This document shows positions 8,858 to 18,071 of a stretch of DNA of 64,000 nt, one piece after another. How positions within the stretch are numbered: position 1 is the first letter of the stretch; the number at the start of each line of letters is the position of its first letter. The notes beneath the pieces were generated by a model, which was given only the letters and a program-made list of their open reading frames with translations, ran no database searches and was not told the DNA's origin. The position numbers were made by a program, and so were the translations under genes. The DNA lies in contig NZ_LIPF01000001.1 of NCBI RefSeq assembly GCF_001905385.1, positions 362,765 to 426,764 on the forward strand, given 5' to 3'. This DNA is from Streptomyces sp. CB02414 (GTDB taxonomy: Bacteria; Actinomycetota; Actinomycetes; Streptomycetales; Streptomycetaceae).

Positions 8858-10741
8858 ATGACACCGCTCGACGGCCTCCTGGCCGACTCCCGCCCGTTCG
8901 CCCTGCTGCGCCGCCGCACCCCGGGCCGCGGTCACGACACCGTGGAACTGCTGCTCGGCCCGGTGACCGAGCACGACAGACTGGCAGACCTGCCGGGCGA
9001 GGGGCTGGCCCTGGTCCCCTTCCGGCAGATCCGCGAGCGCGGCTTCGACGTCCGCGACGACGGCACGCCGCTGCTGGTGCTGACCCCCGAGGAGCGGTAC
9101 GACGTGCCGCTCGCCGACGTCCTCGCCGCCCTCCCCGCGCACGACGTCCGCGTCGAGGGCGGCGGCTTCGACGTCGGTGACGAGGAGTACGCCCAGATCG
9201 TCGGGCGGGTGCTGGACGAGGAGATCGGGGCCGGCGAGGGCGCCAACTTCGTGATCCGGCGGACGTACGAGGGCGTGGTCCCCGGGTTCGGGCGGGCCGA
9301 CGCGCTGGCGCTGTTCCGGCGCCTGCTGGAGGGCGAGCGGGGCGCGTACTGGACGTTCGTCGTGCACACCGGGGACCGGACGCTGGTCGGGGCGAGCCCC
9401 GAGGTGCACGTGCGGATGTCCGGCGGGACGGTGGTGATGAACCCGATCAGCGGGACGTACCGCTATCCCGCCGAGGGGCCGACCCCGGAGCACCTGCTGG
9501 GATTCCTCGCCGACGGCAAGGAGATCGAGGAGCTGTCGATGGTGGTCGACGAGGAGCTCAAGATGATGTGCACCGTCGGCGACATGGGCGGTGTCGTCGT
9601 CGGGCCCCGGCTGAAGGAGATGGCGCACCTCGCACACACCGAGTACGAGCTGCGCGGCAGGTCCTCGCTGGACGTGCGGGAGGTGCTGAAGGAGACGATG
9701 TTCGCGGCGACGGTCACCGGGTCGCCGGTGCAGAACGCCTGCCGGGTCATCGAGCGGCACGAGACCGGCGGGCGCGGCTACTACGCGGGCGCGCTGGCGC
9801 TGCTGGGGCGGGACGCGGGCGGTGCCCAGACCCTCGACTCCCCCATCCTCATCCGTACCGCCGACATCGACGCGGGCGGGCGGCTGCGGGTGCCGGTCGG
9901 CGCCACGCTGGTGCGGGGCTCGGACCCGGCGGGCGAGGTCGCCGAGACCCACGCCAAGGCGGCCGGGGTGCTGGCGGCCCTCGGCGTACGTCCCGCCCGG
10001 CCGCGTACGGAGGCAGGGCGGCCGAGGCTGGCCGACGATCCCCGGGTGCGGGCGGCGCTGGACGGCCGCCGGTCCTCGCTGGCGCCGTTCTGGCTGCGGA
10101 TGCAGGAGCCCTCCGACGCGCTCACCGGGCACGCCCTGGTGGTCGACGCCGAGGACACCTTCACGGCGATGCTCGCGCACGTACTGCGCTCTTCGGGGCT
10201 GGCGGTGAGCGTGCGCCGGTACGACGCGGAGGGGCTGCGCGAGGCGGTGCTCGGGCACGAGGGTCCGGTGGTGCTGGGCCCCGGCCCCGGTGATCCGTCC
10301 GACCCCGCCGACCCCAAGATGCGTTTCCTGCGCGCCCTGACCGCCGACGTGATCCGGGAGCACCGGCACGGCGTCCTCGGTGTCTGCCTCGGGCACGAGC
10401 TGATCGCGGCGGAGCTGGGAATGGACGTCGTCCGCAAGGAGGTGCCGTACCAGGGGGCGCAGACGGAGATCGACCTCTTCGGGCGGCGCGAGACCGTCGG
10501 CTTCTACAACAGCTTCACGGCGTGCTGCGACGACGAGGCGGCCCTGGAGCTGGCCGCGCACGGTGTCGAGGTGAGCCGCGCCGCGAACGGTGAGGTGCAC
10601 GCGCTGCGCGGCGCGGGTTTCGCCGGGGTGCAGTTCCACCCCGAGTCCGTGCTGACGCTGAACGGCGCCGCGATCGTGCGGGAGCTGGTCGGTCAGCTGC
10701 GGGGCACGAGCACGTTCTCCGAGCGGCGGCCCTCCAGGTAG
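8858..10741 (+). CDS. trpEG: Fused anthranilate synthase TrpE-TrpG
   Basis: A 627-aa fusion. The chorismate-binding synthase half covers about residues 1-390 (ISGTYRYPAEG, DGKEIEELSMVVDEELKMM, VTGSPVQNACRVIE, GYYAGALALLG). The class I glutamine amidotransferase half covers about 425-620, with nucleophile Cys in GVCLGHEL and His-Glu in FHPESVL. It converts chorismate and glutamine to anthranilate for tryptophan. The architecture is shared with phenazine-type PhzE enzymes, but the Trp attenuator argues for tryptophan synthesis. No clear LLES-type Trp feedback motif is seen at the N-terminus. Its 3' end overlaps the convergent ldhA by 49 bases. Confidence 0.9.
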   Translation: MTPLDGLLADSRPFALLRRRTPGRGHDTVELLLGPVTEHDRLADLPGEGLALVPFRQIRERGFDVRDDGTPLLVLTPEERYDVPLADVLAALPAHDVRVEGGGFDVGDEEYAQIVGRVLDEEIGAGEGANFVIRRTYEGVVPGFGRADALALFRRLLEGERGAYWTFVVHTGDRTLVGASPEVHVRMSGGTVVMNPISGTYRYPAEGPTPEHLLGFLADGKEIEELSMVVDEELKMMCTVGDMGGVVVGPRLKEMAHLAHTEYELRGRSSLDVREVLKETMFAATVTGSPVQNACRVIERHETGGRGYYAGALALLGRDAGGAQTLDSPILIRTADIDAGGRLRVPVGATLVRGSDPAGEVAETHAKAAGVLAALGVRPARPRTEAGRPRLADDPRVRAALDGRRSSLAPFWLRMQEPSDALTGHALVVDAEDTFTAMLAHVLRSSGLAVSVRRYDAEGLREAVLGHEGPVVLGPGPGDPSDPADPKMRFLRALTADVIREHRHGVLGVCLGHELIAAELGMDVVRKEVPYQGAQTEIDLFGRRETVGFYNSFTACCDDEAALELAAHGVEVSRAANGEVHALRGAGFAGVQFHPESVLTLNGAAIVRELVGQLRGTSTFSERRPSR

Positions 10742-11688
10742 TCGAGGACGTTCTTCGCCGTGGCCTCGACGATCTGGCCGACGGCGTCCTCGGTGTAGTA
10801 CGCCTGGTGGGAGCTGACCAGGACGTTCGGGAAGGTGACGAGGCGGGCCAGGGTGTCGTCGGCGATGGCCTCCAGGGACTTGTCGAGGAAGAACAGGCCC
10901 GCCTCCGCCTCGTACACGTCCAGGCCGACGCCGGTGAAGCGGCCCGCGCGCAGCTCGGTGACCAGCGCGGCGGTGTCGATGAGGCCGCCGCGGCTGGAGT
11001 TGACCAGGATCGCGTCGTCCCGCATCGACTTCAGGGCGGGCGCGTCGATCAGGTGCCGGGTCTCGGGCATCAGGGGGACGTGCAGGGTGACCAGGTCGGA
11101 GCGGGCGAGCAGCTCGTCCTTGGGGACGTAGCGCATGCCCAGTTCCATGCAGGCGGGGTTCTCGGCGACGTCCCAGCCCAGCAGCCGCATGCCGAAGCCG
11201 TGGGCGATGCGGGCGAAGGCCTCGCCGATCTTGCCGGTGCCGAGGACGCCGGCGGTGCGGCCGTGCATGTCCCGGCCCATCAGGCCGTCCAGGCGGAAGT
11301 CGAAGTCGCGGGTGCGGGTGGAGGCGCGCACGATCCGCCGGTTGACGGCCATGGCGAGGGTCCAGGCGAACTCCGCGACCGAGTACGGCGAGTAGTACGA
11401 CACCCGGGCGACGGTCATGCCGAGCCGCCCGGCCGTGTCGAGGTCGATGTTGTTGAAGCCGGTGGAGCGCTGGGCCACCATCCGGGTGCCGCCGGCCGCG
11501 AGGATCTCCAGGACGGCCGCGCCGAGGTCGGCGTTGACGGACGTGGAGACGATCTCGTGGCCGGCCGCGATGGGGGCGGTGTCCTCGTTGAGGAAGACGT
11601 CCAGGCAGCGGATCTCGTCGTGGCCGTGGAAGGCCCGCTCGATCAGGGGCCGCTCGTCGGCCTGGACGCCGAAGGCCAGGATCTCCAT
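10693..11688 (-). CDS. ldhA: D-2-hydroxyacid (D-lactate) dehydrogenase, LdhA type
   Basis: NAD-dependent dehydrogenase (331 aa) resembling E. coli LdhA in length and motifs: nucleotide-binding GVLGTGKIGEAFA, catalytic Arg in NSSRGGLID, Glu in LDVYEAEAGLFF, and His in SSHQAYYT. It probably interconverts pyruvate and D-lactate, or acts on a related 2-ketoacid. ATG start at 11688. Its 3' end overlaps the convergent trpEG by 49 bases, and both reading frames look intact there. Confidence 0.8.
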   Translation of the reverse strand: MEILAFGVQADERPLIERAFHGHDEIRCLDVFLNEDTAPIAAGHEIVSTSVNADLGAAVLEILAAGGTRMVAQRSTGFNNIDLDTAGRLGMTVARVSYYSPYSVAEFAWTLAMAVNRRIVRASTRTRDFDFRLDGLMGRDMHGRTAGVLGTGKIGEAFARIAHGFGMRLLGWDVAENPACMELGMRYVPKDELLARSDLVTLHVPLMPETRHLIDAPALKSMRDDAILVNSSRGGLIDTAALVTELRAGRFTGVGLDVYEAEAGLFFLDKSLEAIADDTLARLVTFPNVLVSSHQAYYTEDAVGQIVEATAKNVLDYLEGRRSENVLVPRS

Positions 11689-11783
11689 GACCGCTCCCGT
11701 TCTGCCGCACTCGGGCTGCCGCCGCGCTCGGGCCGTAGCCGGACTCCGGGCCGAATATACGGCGCGGGGCCCACGGCCGCCGG

Positions 11784-12812
11784 TCAGCCGAAGAAGACCC
11801 CGGCCTCCTCGTACAGCGCCGGGTCGACCGTCTTCAGCCGGGCCGTGGCGTCGGCGATCGGGACGCGGACGACGTCCGTGCCGCGCAGGGCGACCATCTT
11901 GCCGAAGTCGCCGTCGCGGACGCAGTCGATGGCGTGCAGCCCGAAGCGGGTGGCGAGCCAGCGGTCGAAGGCACTGGGGGTGCCCCCGCGCTGGACGTGG
12001 CCGAGGACCGTCGTCCGGGCCTCGTTGCCGGTGCGTTTCTCGATCTCCTTCGCCAGCCACTCCCCCACGCCGGACAGCCGGACGTGCCCGTAGGAGTCCA
12101 GCGTCTGGTCCTTGAGCACCATCTCGCCGTCCTTCGGCATCGCCCCCTCGGCGACGACCACGATCGGCGCGTACGACGCCCGGAACCGGGAGGTCACCCA
12201 GGCGCACACCTGCTCGGTGTCGAAGCGCTGCTCGGGGATGAGGATGACGTTGGCGCCGCCGGCCAGTCCCGAGTGCAGCGCGATCCAGCCGGCGTGCCGG
12301 CCCATGACCTCCACGACCAGCACCCGCATGTGGGACTCGGCGGTGGTGTGCAGCCGGTCGATGGCCTCGGTGGCGATGCCGACGGCGGTGTCGAAGCCGA
12401 AGGTGTAGTCGGTGGCGGACAGGTCGTTGTCGATGGTCTTGGGGACGCCGACGCAGGGCACGCCGTACTCGTCGGCGAGGCGGGTGGCGACGCCGAGGGT
12501 GTCCTCGCCGCCGATGGTGATGAGGGCCTCGACGCCGAGCTTCGCGAGGTTCTCCTTGATGCGCCGGATGCCGTGCTCGTGCCGGAGCGGGTTGGTGCGC
12601 GAGGAGCCGAGGACGGTGCCGCCGCGGGGCAGGATGCCGCGGACGGCCGGGATGTCGAGCGGGACGGTGTCGCCCTCCAGCGGACCGCGCCAGCCGTCCC
12701 GGAAGCCGACGAATCCGTAGCCGTACTCCTGTACGCCCTTGCGGACGACGGCCCGGATGACGGCGTTGAGCCCGGGGCAGTCACCGCCTCCGGTCAGTAC
12801 TCCGACCTTCAT
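11784..12812 (-). CDS. pfkA: 6-phosphofructokinase with PPi-type donor residues
   Basis: PfkA-family phosphofructokinase (342 aa) phosphorylating fructose 6-phosphate: MKVGVLTGGGDCPGLNAVIR, GGEDTLG, PKTIDND, EVMGRHAGW and VLGHVQRGG. The position that is Gly104 in E. coli ATP-PFK is Asp here (GGEDT), and Gly124 is Lys (PKTIDND). That combination is typical of pyrophosphate-dependent enzymes, so the phosphoryl donor is uncertain. The ATG at 12812 has GGGAG seven bases upstream and is preferred to an in-frame ATG at 12830. Confidence 0.88.
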   Translation of the reverse strand: MKVGVLTGGGDCPGLNAVIRAVVRKGVQEYGYGFVGFRDGWRGPLEGDTVPLDIPAVRGILPRGGTVLGSSRTNPLRHEHGIRRIKENLAKLGVEALITIGGEDTLGVATRLADEYGVPCVGVPKTIDNDLSATDYTFGFDTAVGIATEAIDRLHTTAESHMRVLVVEVMGRHAGWIALHSGLAGGANVILIPEQRFDTEQVCAWVTSRFRASYAPIVVVAEGAMPKDGEMVLKDQTLDSYGHVRLSGVGEWLAKEIEKRTGNEARTTVLGHVQRGGTPSAFDRWLATRFGLHAIDCVRDGDFGKMVALRGTDVVRVPIADATARLKTVDPALYEEAGVFFG

Positions 12813-12869
12813 CGCGAACTCCCTTGCCACAGCGGGTGGTTCAGGCCACCGCCACTGTCCCGCGCGGGG

Positions 12870-13547
12870 TCACGCGTCGTCCAGACCCCGTTCTATCGCG
12901 TACCGCACCAGTTCCACCCTGTTGTGCAGCTGGAGCTTGCCGAGGGTGTTCTGGACGTGGTTCTGCACGGTGCGGTGGGAGATGACGAGGCGTTCGGCGA
13001 TCTGCTTGTAGCTCAGGCCCTTGGCGACCAGGCGCAGCACCTCGGTCTCGCGGTCGGTGAGCCGGGGCGCCCCGGGGTCGCCGGTCTCCGCCGCGGGCGC
13101 CGGCTCGGAGGCGAGGCGGCGGTACTCGCCGAGGACCAGTCCGGCCAGCCCGGGGGTGAACACCGGGTCGCCGGCGGCCGTGCGGCGCACCGCGTCCTGC
13201 AACTCCTCCGTCGAGGCCGACTTCAGCAGGTAGCCGGTCGCGCCGGACTTCACCGCCTCCAGGACGTCGGCGTGCTCGCCGCTCGCGGAGAGCACGAGGA
13301 CGCGCAGCTTGGGATCGGCGCCGACGACCTCCTTGCAGACCTGGACGCCGGGCTTGCCGGGCAGGTTCAGGTCGAGGACGAGGACGTCGGGGGCGGCGGC
13401 CCGGGCGCGGCGTACGGCCTGGTCGCCGTCGCCGGCGGTGGCGACCACGTCGAACCCGGATTCGGCGAGGTCCCGGGCGACGGCGTCGCGCCACATGGGG
13501 TGGTCGTCGACCACCATGACCTTGATCGGGTCCTGTCGTTCACTCAC
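12870..13547 (-). CDS. macR: NarL/LuxR-family response regulator (MacR-like)
   Basis: Response regulator (225 aa) with a receiver domain (acidic patch VVDD, phospho-acceptor Asp in VLVLDLNLPG, conserved Lys in LLKSAS) and a C-terminal LuxR helix-turn-helix (LTDRETEVLRLVAKGLSYKQIAE). Its start overlaps the end of the upstream kinase gene by eight bases, so the two form one operon and one phosphorelay. Position after pfkA matches S. coelicolor SCO2120 (MacR, a regulator of membrane and morphogenesis genes). The MacR name rests on remembered synteny. Confidence 0.85.
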   Translation of the reverse strand: MSERQDPIKVMVVDDHPMWRDAVARDLAESGFDVVATAGDGDQAVRRARAAAPDVLVLDLNLPGKPGVQVCKEVVGADPKLRVLVLSASGEHADVLEAVKSGATGYLLKSASTEELQDAVRRTAAGDPVFTPGLAGLVLGEYRRLASEPAPAAETGDPGAPRLTDRETEVLRLVAKGLSYKQIAERLVISHRTVQNHVQNTLGKLQLHNRVELVRYAIERGLDDA

Positions 13548-14781
13548 GGTCGGCCGCCTTCCCCCGTGCGGCGGTGCCGCCGGTTTCCTTCGGTGTCCTC
13601 AGTTCGACCTCGGTGCCCTGCCCGGGCACCGAGATCAGTTCGGCCGTGCCGCCGAGGTCGCGCAGCCGGCCCCGGATCGACAGGGCCACGCCGAGCCGTC
13701 CCTCGCCCTCGGCCTCGGCGAGCCGCCCCTCGGGGATGCCGGGGCCCTCGTCGCGGACGGTGACGACCACCTCGCCGGGTTCGTCCTCGACGAGGATCCA
13801 CGCGCGGGCGTCGGCGCCGACGTGCTTGCGCACGTTGTCCAGCGCGGCCCCCACCGCGGCCGCCAGCTCCCGGGCCGCGGGCGGCGCCAGCAGCACCGGG
13901 GCGCCCGGCTCGGCGAGGTTCACCAGGGAGCCGGCGTACGGGGCGAGCAGGGCGCGCAGGTCGACGGGGCCGTCGGGGTCCGTCCCCTCCGGTTCGTCCA
14001 CCGCGCGGACGAGCGCTCCCTCGGCGGCGTCCTCCGACACGCGGGAGACGGGCACCAGGCCGCCGGAGACCAGGGTGCGCAGGGCGATCTCCTGCTCGCC
14101 GGCCAGCCGGCCCAGTTCGGCCGCCTCGCCGCCGATCACGGCGCCGCGCCGCTGCACCATGGCGAGCACCTGGAGCACGCTGTCGTGGATGTCCCGGGCG
14201 AGCCGCTCCCGTTCCCTGGTCGCCGCCTCGATCTCCAGGGCGCGGGCGAGGGTGCGCTCGGAGGCGCGGGCGACCTCGACGACGTAGCCGATGGCGATGG
14301 AGGCGACCCAGACCAGGATGACGTTGTGGACGGTGTCCCGGGCCGGGGTGCCGCGTTCGATGAGATTGGCGACGGCGACGAGGGTGGAGGCGACGGCCGC
14401 CCAGCGCCAGCCGCCCTTGATGGCGAAGGCCAGGACGGAACCGGCGGTCCATATGGACGGCAGGGTCGGGCCGCCGTCCGCGACCCGTTCTGGCGCGTCG
14501 GCGAGCGGGGTGATCAGGATTCCGGTGAGCGCGATGGTGAGGTCGGCGGTGAGGAAGCGCTTGGTGCAGCTCGCCGCGCCGGAGACCTTGGGCAGGGTGG
14601 CCAGGGTCCAGACGAAGAGGACGGCGTAGTAGGCGACGGCCAGCCAGGGGCGCACGAAGCCGGAGTACGCGGTGGTGAAGAAGCCGATCGCGTACAGCAT
14701 GGTGAGCACGCGGTAGCCGGCGAGCGCGCGCCACAGCGGCTGCTCGACCGACATCCTCATGACTCTCTCGCGCCTGGCCAT
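13540..14781 (-). CDS. macS: Sensor histidine kinase (MacS-like)
   Basis: Membrane sensor kinase (413 aa). Several N-terminal TM helices (about residues 20-160) lead to a HisKA_3 dimerisation box, ARDIHDSVLQVL, with the phospho-accepting His, then an HATPase domain (ALDNVRKH, DEGPGIPEGR). No large extracytoplasmic domain is evident, suggesting it senses a membrane signal. ATG 14781 has GGGGGG just upstream; ATG 14760 or 14754 are alternatives. Co-transcribed with the response regulator downstream. Confidence 0.85.
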   Translation of the reverse strand: MARRERVMRMSVEQPLWRALAGYRVLTMLYAIGFFTTAYSGFVRPWLAVAYYAVLFVWTLATLPKVSGAASCTKRFLTADLTIALTGILITPLADAPERVADGGPTLPSIWTAGSVLAFAIKGGWRWAAVASTLVAVANLIERGTPARDTVHNVILVWVASIAIGYVVEVARASERTLARALEIEAATRERERLARDIHDSVLQVLAMVQRRGAVIGGEAAELGRLAGEQEIALRTLVSGGLVPVSRVSEDAAEGALVRAVDEPEGTDPDGPVDLRALLAPYAGSLVNLAEPGAPVLLAPPAARELAAAVGAALDNVRKHVGADARAWILVEDEPGEVVVTVRDEGPGIPEGRLAEAEGEGRLGVALSIRGRLRDLGGTAELISVPGQGTEVELRTPKETGGTAARGKAADRE

Positions 14782-14844
14782 GTCCCCCCGTCCCCGGCCC
14801 GTACGTCCCGTCCTGCGGACCGCCCTCGCCGGCCGGTCCGGCCG

Positions 14845-15645
14845 TTACCGGTCTTCGGTCCGGTCCTGCTCGGCCGCCGCCTTCTCCTTGGCGGCCTGTT
14901 CCTTCTCCGCCTGGGCGAGCGCGGCCTTCGCCGCCTTGCCCGCCTCCTTCTCGGCCTTCGCCGCCTCCGCGATCTGCCGCTTCATGGCGGTCGCGTACAT
15001 GTCGACGTACTCCTGGCCGGAGAGCTTCATGATCTCGTACATGACCTCGTCGGTCACCGCGCGGAGCACGAAGCGGTCGTGCTCCATGCCCTGGTAGCGG
15101 GTGAAGTCCAGGGGCTCGCCGATGCGGATGCCGGGCCGCATCAGCTTCGGCATCACCTGGCCGGGCGGCTGGATCTTCTCGGTGTCGATCATGGCGACCG
15201 GGATGACGGGCGCGCCGGTGGCGAGCGCCACGCGCGCGAGGCCGCCGGGCTTGCCGCGGTAGAGCCGGCCGTCCGGGGAGCGGGTGCCCTCCGGATAGAT
15301 GCCGAACAGCTCACCGCGCTCCAGGACCTCTATGCCGCTCTTGATGGCCGCCTCACCCGCGCCGCGCGCGCCGGAGCGGTCCACCGGGAGCTGGCCGACG
15401 CCCTTGAAGAAGGCCGCGGTGAGCCGCCCCTTCACGCCTGGCGTGTTGAAGTACTCGGCCTTGGCGATGAAGGTCACCTTGCGGTCGAGGACGGCCGGCA
15501 GGAAGAACGAGTCGGAGAACGACAGGTGGTTGCTCGCCAGAATGGCGGGGCCGTCGGCCGGAATGTGCTCCAGGCCTTCCACCCAGGGCCGGAAGGCGAG
15601 CTTCAGCGAACCCCCGACGGTGACCTTCATCGCGCCGTACAACAA
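14845..15645 (-). CDS. 1-acyl-glycerol-3-phosphate acyltransferase (PlsC family)
   Basis: Lysophosphatidate acyltransferase-type enzyme (266 aa) of phospholipid synthesis. It has the acyltransferase NHLSFSDS (NHxxxxD variant), the FPEGTRS-like YPEGTRSPDG block, and GAPVIPVAMIDTE. The C-terminal 45 residues are a charged Ala/Lys/Glu-rich tail. The start is an unusual TTG at 15645, chosen because AGGAGG lies seven bases upstream. It lies downstream of the divergent esterase across 177 bases. A PlsC homologue also occurs near the corresponding mycobacterial cluster. Confidence 0.85.
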   Translation of the reverse strand: MLYGAMKVTVGGSLKLAFRPWVEGLEHIPADGPAILASNHLSFSDSFFLPAVLDRKVTFIAKAEYFNTPGVKGRLTAAFFKGVGQLPVDRSGARGAGEAAIKSGIEVLERGELFGIYPEGTRSPDGRLYRGKPGGLARVALATGAPVIPVAMIDTEKIQPPGQVMPKLMRPGIRIGEPLDFTRYQGMEHDRFVLRAVTDEVMYEIMKLSGQEYVDMYATAMKRQIAEAAKAEKEAGKAAKAALAQAEKEQAAKEKAAAEQDRTEDR

Positions 15646-15822
15646 CCGAGTGCCTCCTGTGTCTGTGCTGAGACCTTAACCCGGGGCACCGTCAATGGCC
15701 CCGACGGCCCTGGTCGGTGTCAGTGCGGTCGCGTACGGTGAAGTACCCGCGAGTACCGCACACGCATCCATCGCATACGACGGTCCGGCTGTGCCGGCCC
15801 CCTGACGACAGGAGACCGAGAC

Positions 15823-16626
15823 GTGCCGGTCCTGCCCGGAGCCGAGCCGTTCCGCCATGAGGGCGGGGAGGTCGGCGTCCTCCTCTGTCACGGCTTCACC
15901 GGTTCCCCGCAGTCCCTGCGCCCCTGGGCCCGCCACCTCGCCGAGCACGGTCTGACCGTCGCGCTGCCGCTGCTGCCCGGGCACGGCACCCGCTGGCAGG
16001 ACATGCAGGTCACCGGCTGGCAGGACTGGTACGCGGAGGTGGACCGCGAGCTGCGTGCCCTGCGGGAGCGCTGCGCGCGCGTCTTCGTGGCCGGCCTGTC
16101 GATGGGCGGCGCGCTGGCCCTGCGGCTCGCCGCCAGGCACGGGGACGCGGTGTCGGGCGTCATGGTCGTCAACCCGGCGAACCGGATGCACGGCGTGGCC
16201 CAGCACGCCCTGCCGGTCCTGCGCCACCTCGTGCCCGCGACGAAGGGCATCGCCAGCGACATCGCCAAGCCGCTCAGCACCGAGCTGGGGTACGACAGGG
16301 TGCCGCTGCACGCGGCGCACTCGCTGCGCGCGTTCTTCCGGCTGGCCGACCGGGATCTGCCGCAGGTGACGCAGCCGCTGCTGCTGCTGCGCAGTCCGCA
16401 GGACCACGTGGTGCCGCCGGCCGACTCGGCCCGCATCCTCGGCCGCGTCTCGTCGACGGACGTGACGGAGGTCCTGCTGGAACAGAGCTACCACGTGGCG
16501 ACGTTGGACCACGACGCGGACCGGATCTTCGCTCAGAGCGTCGCGTTCATCGGCCGGCTCGCGCCCGGCTCCGTCGGGGAGCCGGAACCCGGTCTCGGCA
16601 AGGAAGGGACGACCACAGGTGGCTGA
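15823..16626 (+). CDS. Alpha/beta-hydrolase carboxylesterase
   Basis: Est30/monoacylglycerol-lipase-like hydrolase (267 aa) with an oxyanion HGFTGSPQS, nucleophile Ser93 in GLSMGG, and a plausible acid-His pair in SPQDHVVPP and YHVATLDHD. No signal peptide, so it is cytoplasmic. GTG start with AGGAG upstream. The next gene starts eight bases before its stop, so the two are coupled. Natural ester substrate unknown. Confidence 0.8.
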   Translation: MPVLPGAEPFRHEGGEVGVLLCHGFTGSPQSLRPWARHLAEHGLTVALPLLPGHGTRWQDMQVTGWQDWYAEVDRELRALRERCARVFVAGLSMGGALALRLAARHGDAVSGVMVVNPANRMHGVAQHALPVLRHLVPATKGIASDIAKPLSTELGYDRVPLHAAHSLRAFFRLADRDLPQVTQPLLLLRSPQDHVVPPADSARILGRVSSTDVTEVLLEQSYHVATLDHDADRIFAQSVAFIGRLAPGSVGEPEPGLGKEGTTTGG

Positions 16627-17278
16627 GCACGAGTCCGGCCGCGCGGACCGCGAGGAGCACGGCGAGCGCGAGGACCGGGACCTGGAGCGGACGCCGGGGC
16701 ACGAGGAGGGGCGGGAGCGCGCGGCCGAGCGCACCCCCGCGGACGCGGCCGTCCCCCTGGACGAGGACGCCGCCTGGGCCGCGATCGTCGCCGGGTACGG
16801 GGACGAGCCGCCGGACCCGCCGGGCGCGAAGCCGTTCAAGTCGGTGGAGGACCTGGCGCTGCTGGAGGCCGAGACCAACGACGACCGGCCCGAGACCGAC
16901 CGGACCACGCCGGACCAGCCCGCCTCGGCCCGGCCGCTGGGCAGCTCCGTCGCCTTCGCCCCCGGAGTGGCCGGCCCGCGCGACCACAGCCTGTCCGAGC
17001 CCTCGGAGGACGATCTCGGCGAGGACGACGAGGGCCACTTCGTACCGCCGGAGCCGCCGCCGCTGCCCGAGGGCGACACCACCGCGAAGTTCGCCTGGCT
17101 GGGTGTGCTCGGCGGGCCGGTGCTGCTCCTGCTGGCGGTGGTGCTGGGCTGGGACATGACCTGGTGGCTGACGACGGTGAGCGTCGGCGGCTTCCTCGGC
17201 GGCTTCGCCACGCTGGTGACGCGGATGCGCACGGGGGACGAGGACGACGACGATCCAGGGCGGGGTGCGGTGGTCTAG
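16619..17278 (+). CDS. Membrane protein with acidic N-terminal domain, function unknown
   Basis: A 219-aa protein. The first ~155 residues are hydrophilic, very acidic and low-complexity. The last ~60 contain two TM helices (about 161-179 and 185-202), ending in a short charged tail. The topology suggests both ends are cytoplasmic. No known enzymatic motif. GTG start overlapping the esterase by eight bases. It is convergent with the EEP nuclease-like gene after only 14 bases. Confidence 0.7.
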   Translation: MAEHESGRADREEHGEREDRDLERTPGHEEGRERAAERTPADAAVPLDEDAAWAAIVAGYGDEPPDPPGAKPFKSVEDLALLEAETNDDRPETDRTTPDQPASARPLGSSVAFAPGVAGPRDHSLSEPSEDDLGEDDEGHFVPPEPPPLPEGDTTAKFAWLGVLGGPVLLLLAVVLGWDMTWWLTTVSVGGFLGGFATLVTRMRTGDEDDDDPGRGAVV

Positions 17279-17292
17279 CTGCCGCTGGCTGG

Positions 17293-18045
17293 TCAGGCCT
17301 CGGACGCCGGTACGCGGAGGGCGGTCAGGACCGGGAGGTGGTCCGTGGCCGCCCTCAGGTCGTGCTCGGCGACCCCGGGCAGGCCCAGCGGCACTCCGCA
17401 GCCCAGCACCTCGATGCCCTCCGTGACGAAGACCGCGTCGATGCGCCGGTCGGGGCCGGTGGCGGGGAAGGTGCACTCGCTGCCCCAGGGCGCGGCCGTC
17501 CAGCAGTCCCGCAGCCCGTCGCCGAGCCGCCGGAAGGTACGGCCGCCCGGACGCTCGTTCAGGTCGCCGCCGGCCACGGCGTGGGTCACGCCCATCCCGG
17601 CCAGTCGGCCGAGGAGCAGGCCGGCCTGCTCGTTCCGCTCTTCCGCCTCCAGGGAGAGGTGGCAGCTCAGGACGCCGATGCGGGCCCCGCCGATCCGCAC
17701 GACGGCGGTGGCGAGGCCGCGGCGGTGCCGGCCGGGGGTGAGCGGGAGCAGCACGTCCTCGGTGCGCTCGACGGTGGCGCGCAGGGAGCACAGCAGCGCG
17801 GGGCCGGCGGCGGTGGCGCCGCCGGAGAGGTGTACGAGGTCGGCGGCGCGGGCGAGACGGGTGAGCTTCTTGCGCCAGCGGAAGAAGCGGGGGGCTTCCT
17901 GGAGGAGGACGAGGTCGGGGTCGCAGGCGGCGATGACGCGGGCGAGGGCGGCGGTGTCGTCGCGCATCGAGCGGATGTTGTAGCTGAGGACCCGGATGAC
18001 GGCGGAACCGTCGGGTTCCGTGCGGGAGTTGGGGAGCGGCTCCAT
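17293..18045 (-). CDS. Endonuclease/exonuclease/phosphatase family protein
   Basis: EEP-superfamily hydrolase (250 aa) with the DNase I-like core: VLSYNIRSM (Asn), LLQEAPRF (metal-binding Glu), GVLSCHLS, AVAGGDLNERP (Asp/Asn) and a terminal DHLPVLTALRV with the catalytic Asp-His. Members cleave phosphodiesters of nucleic acids or signalling lipids. No signal peptide is seen with the ATG start at 18045. A short REP-like repeat lies between this start and glkA. Confidence 0.82.
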   Translation of the reverse strand: MEPLPNSRTEPDGSAVIRVLSYNIRSMRDDTAALARVIAACDPDLVLLQEAPRFFRWRKKLTRLARAADLVHLSGGATAAGPALLCSLRATVERTEDVLLPLTPGRHRRGLATAVVRIGGARIGVLSCHLSLEAEERNEQAGLLLGRLAGMGVTHAVAGGDLNERPGGRTFRRLGDGLRDCWTAAPWGSECTFPATGPDRRIDAVFVTEGIEVLGCGVPLGLPGVAEHDLRAATDHLPVLTALRVPASEA

Positions 18046-18071
18046 GTGGATCAATGTACGCCCAAGAGCTC

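Noticed and set aside
15720..15765. GTAC...GTAC repeats upstream of the esterase as a possible MacR site
   Set aside because: The spacing and flanks do not fit the TGAGTAC-NN-GTACTCA site I recall for MacR.
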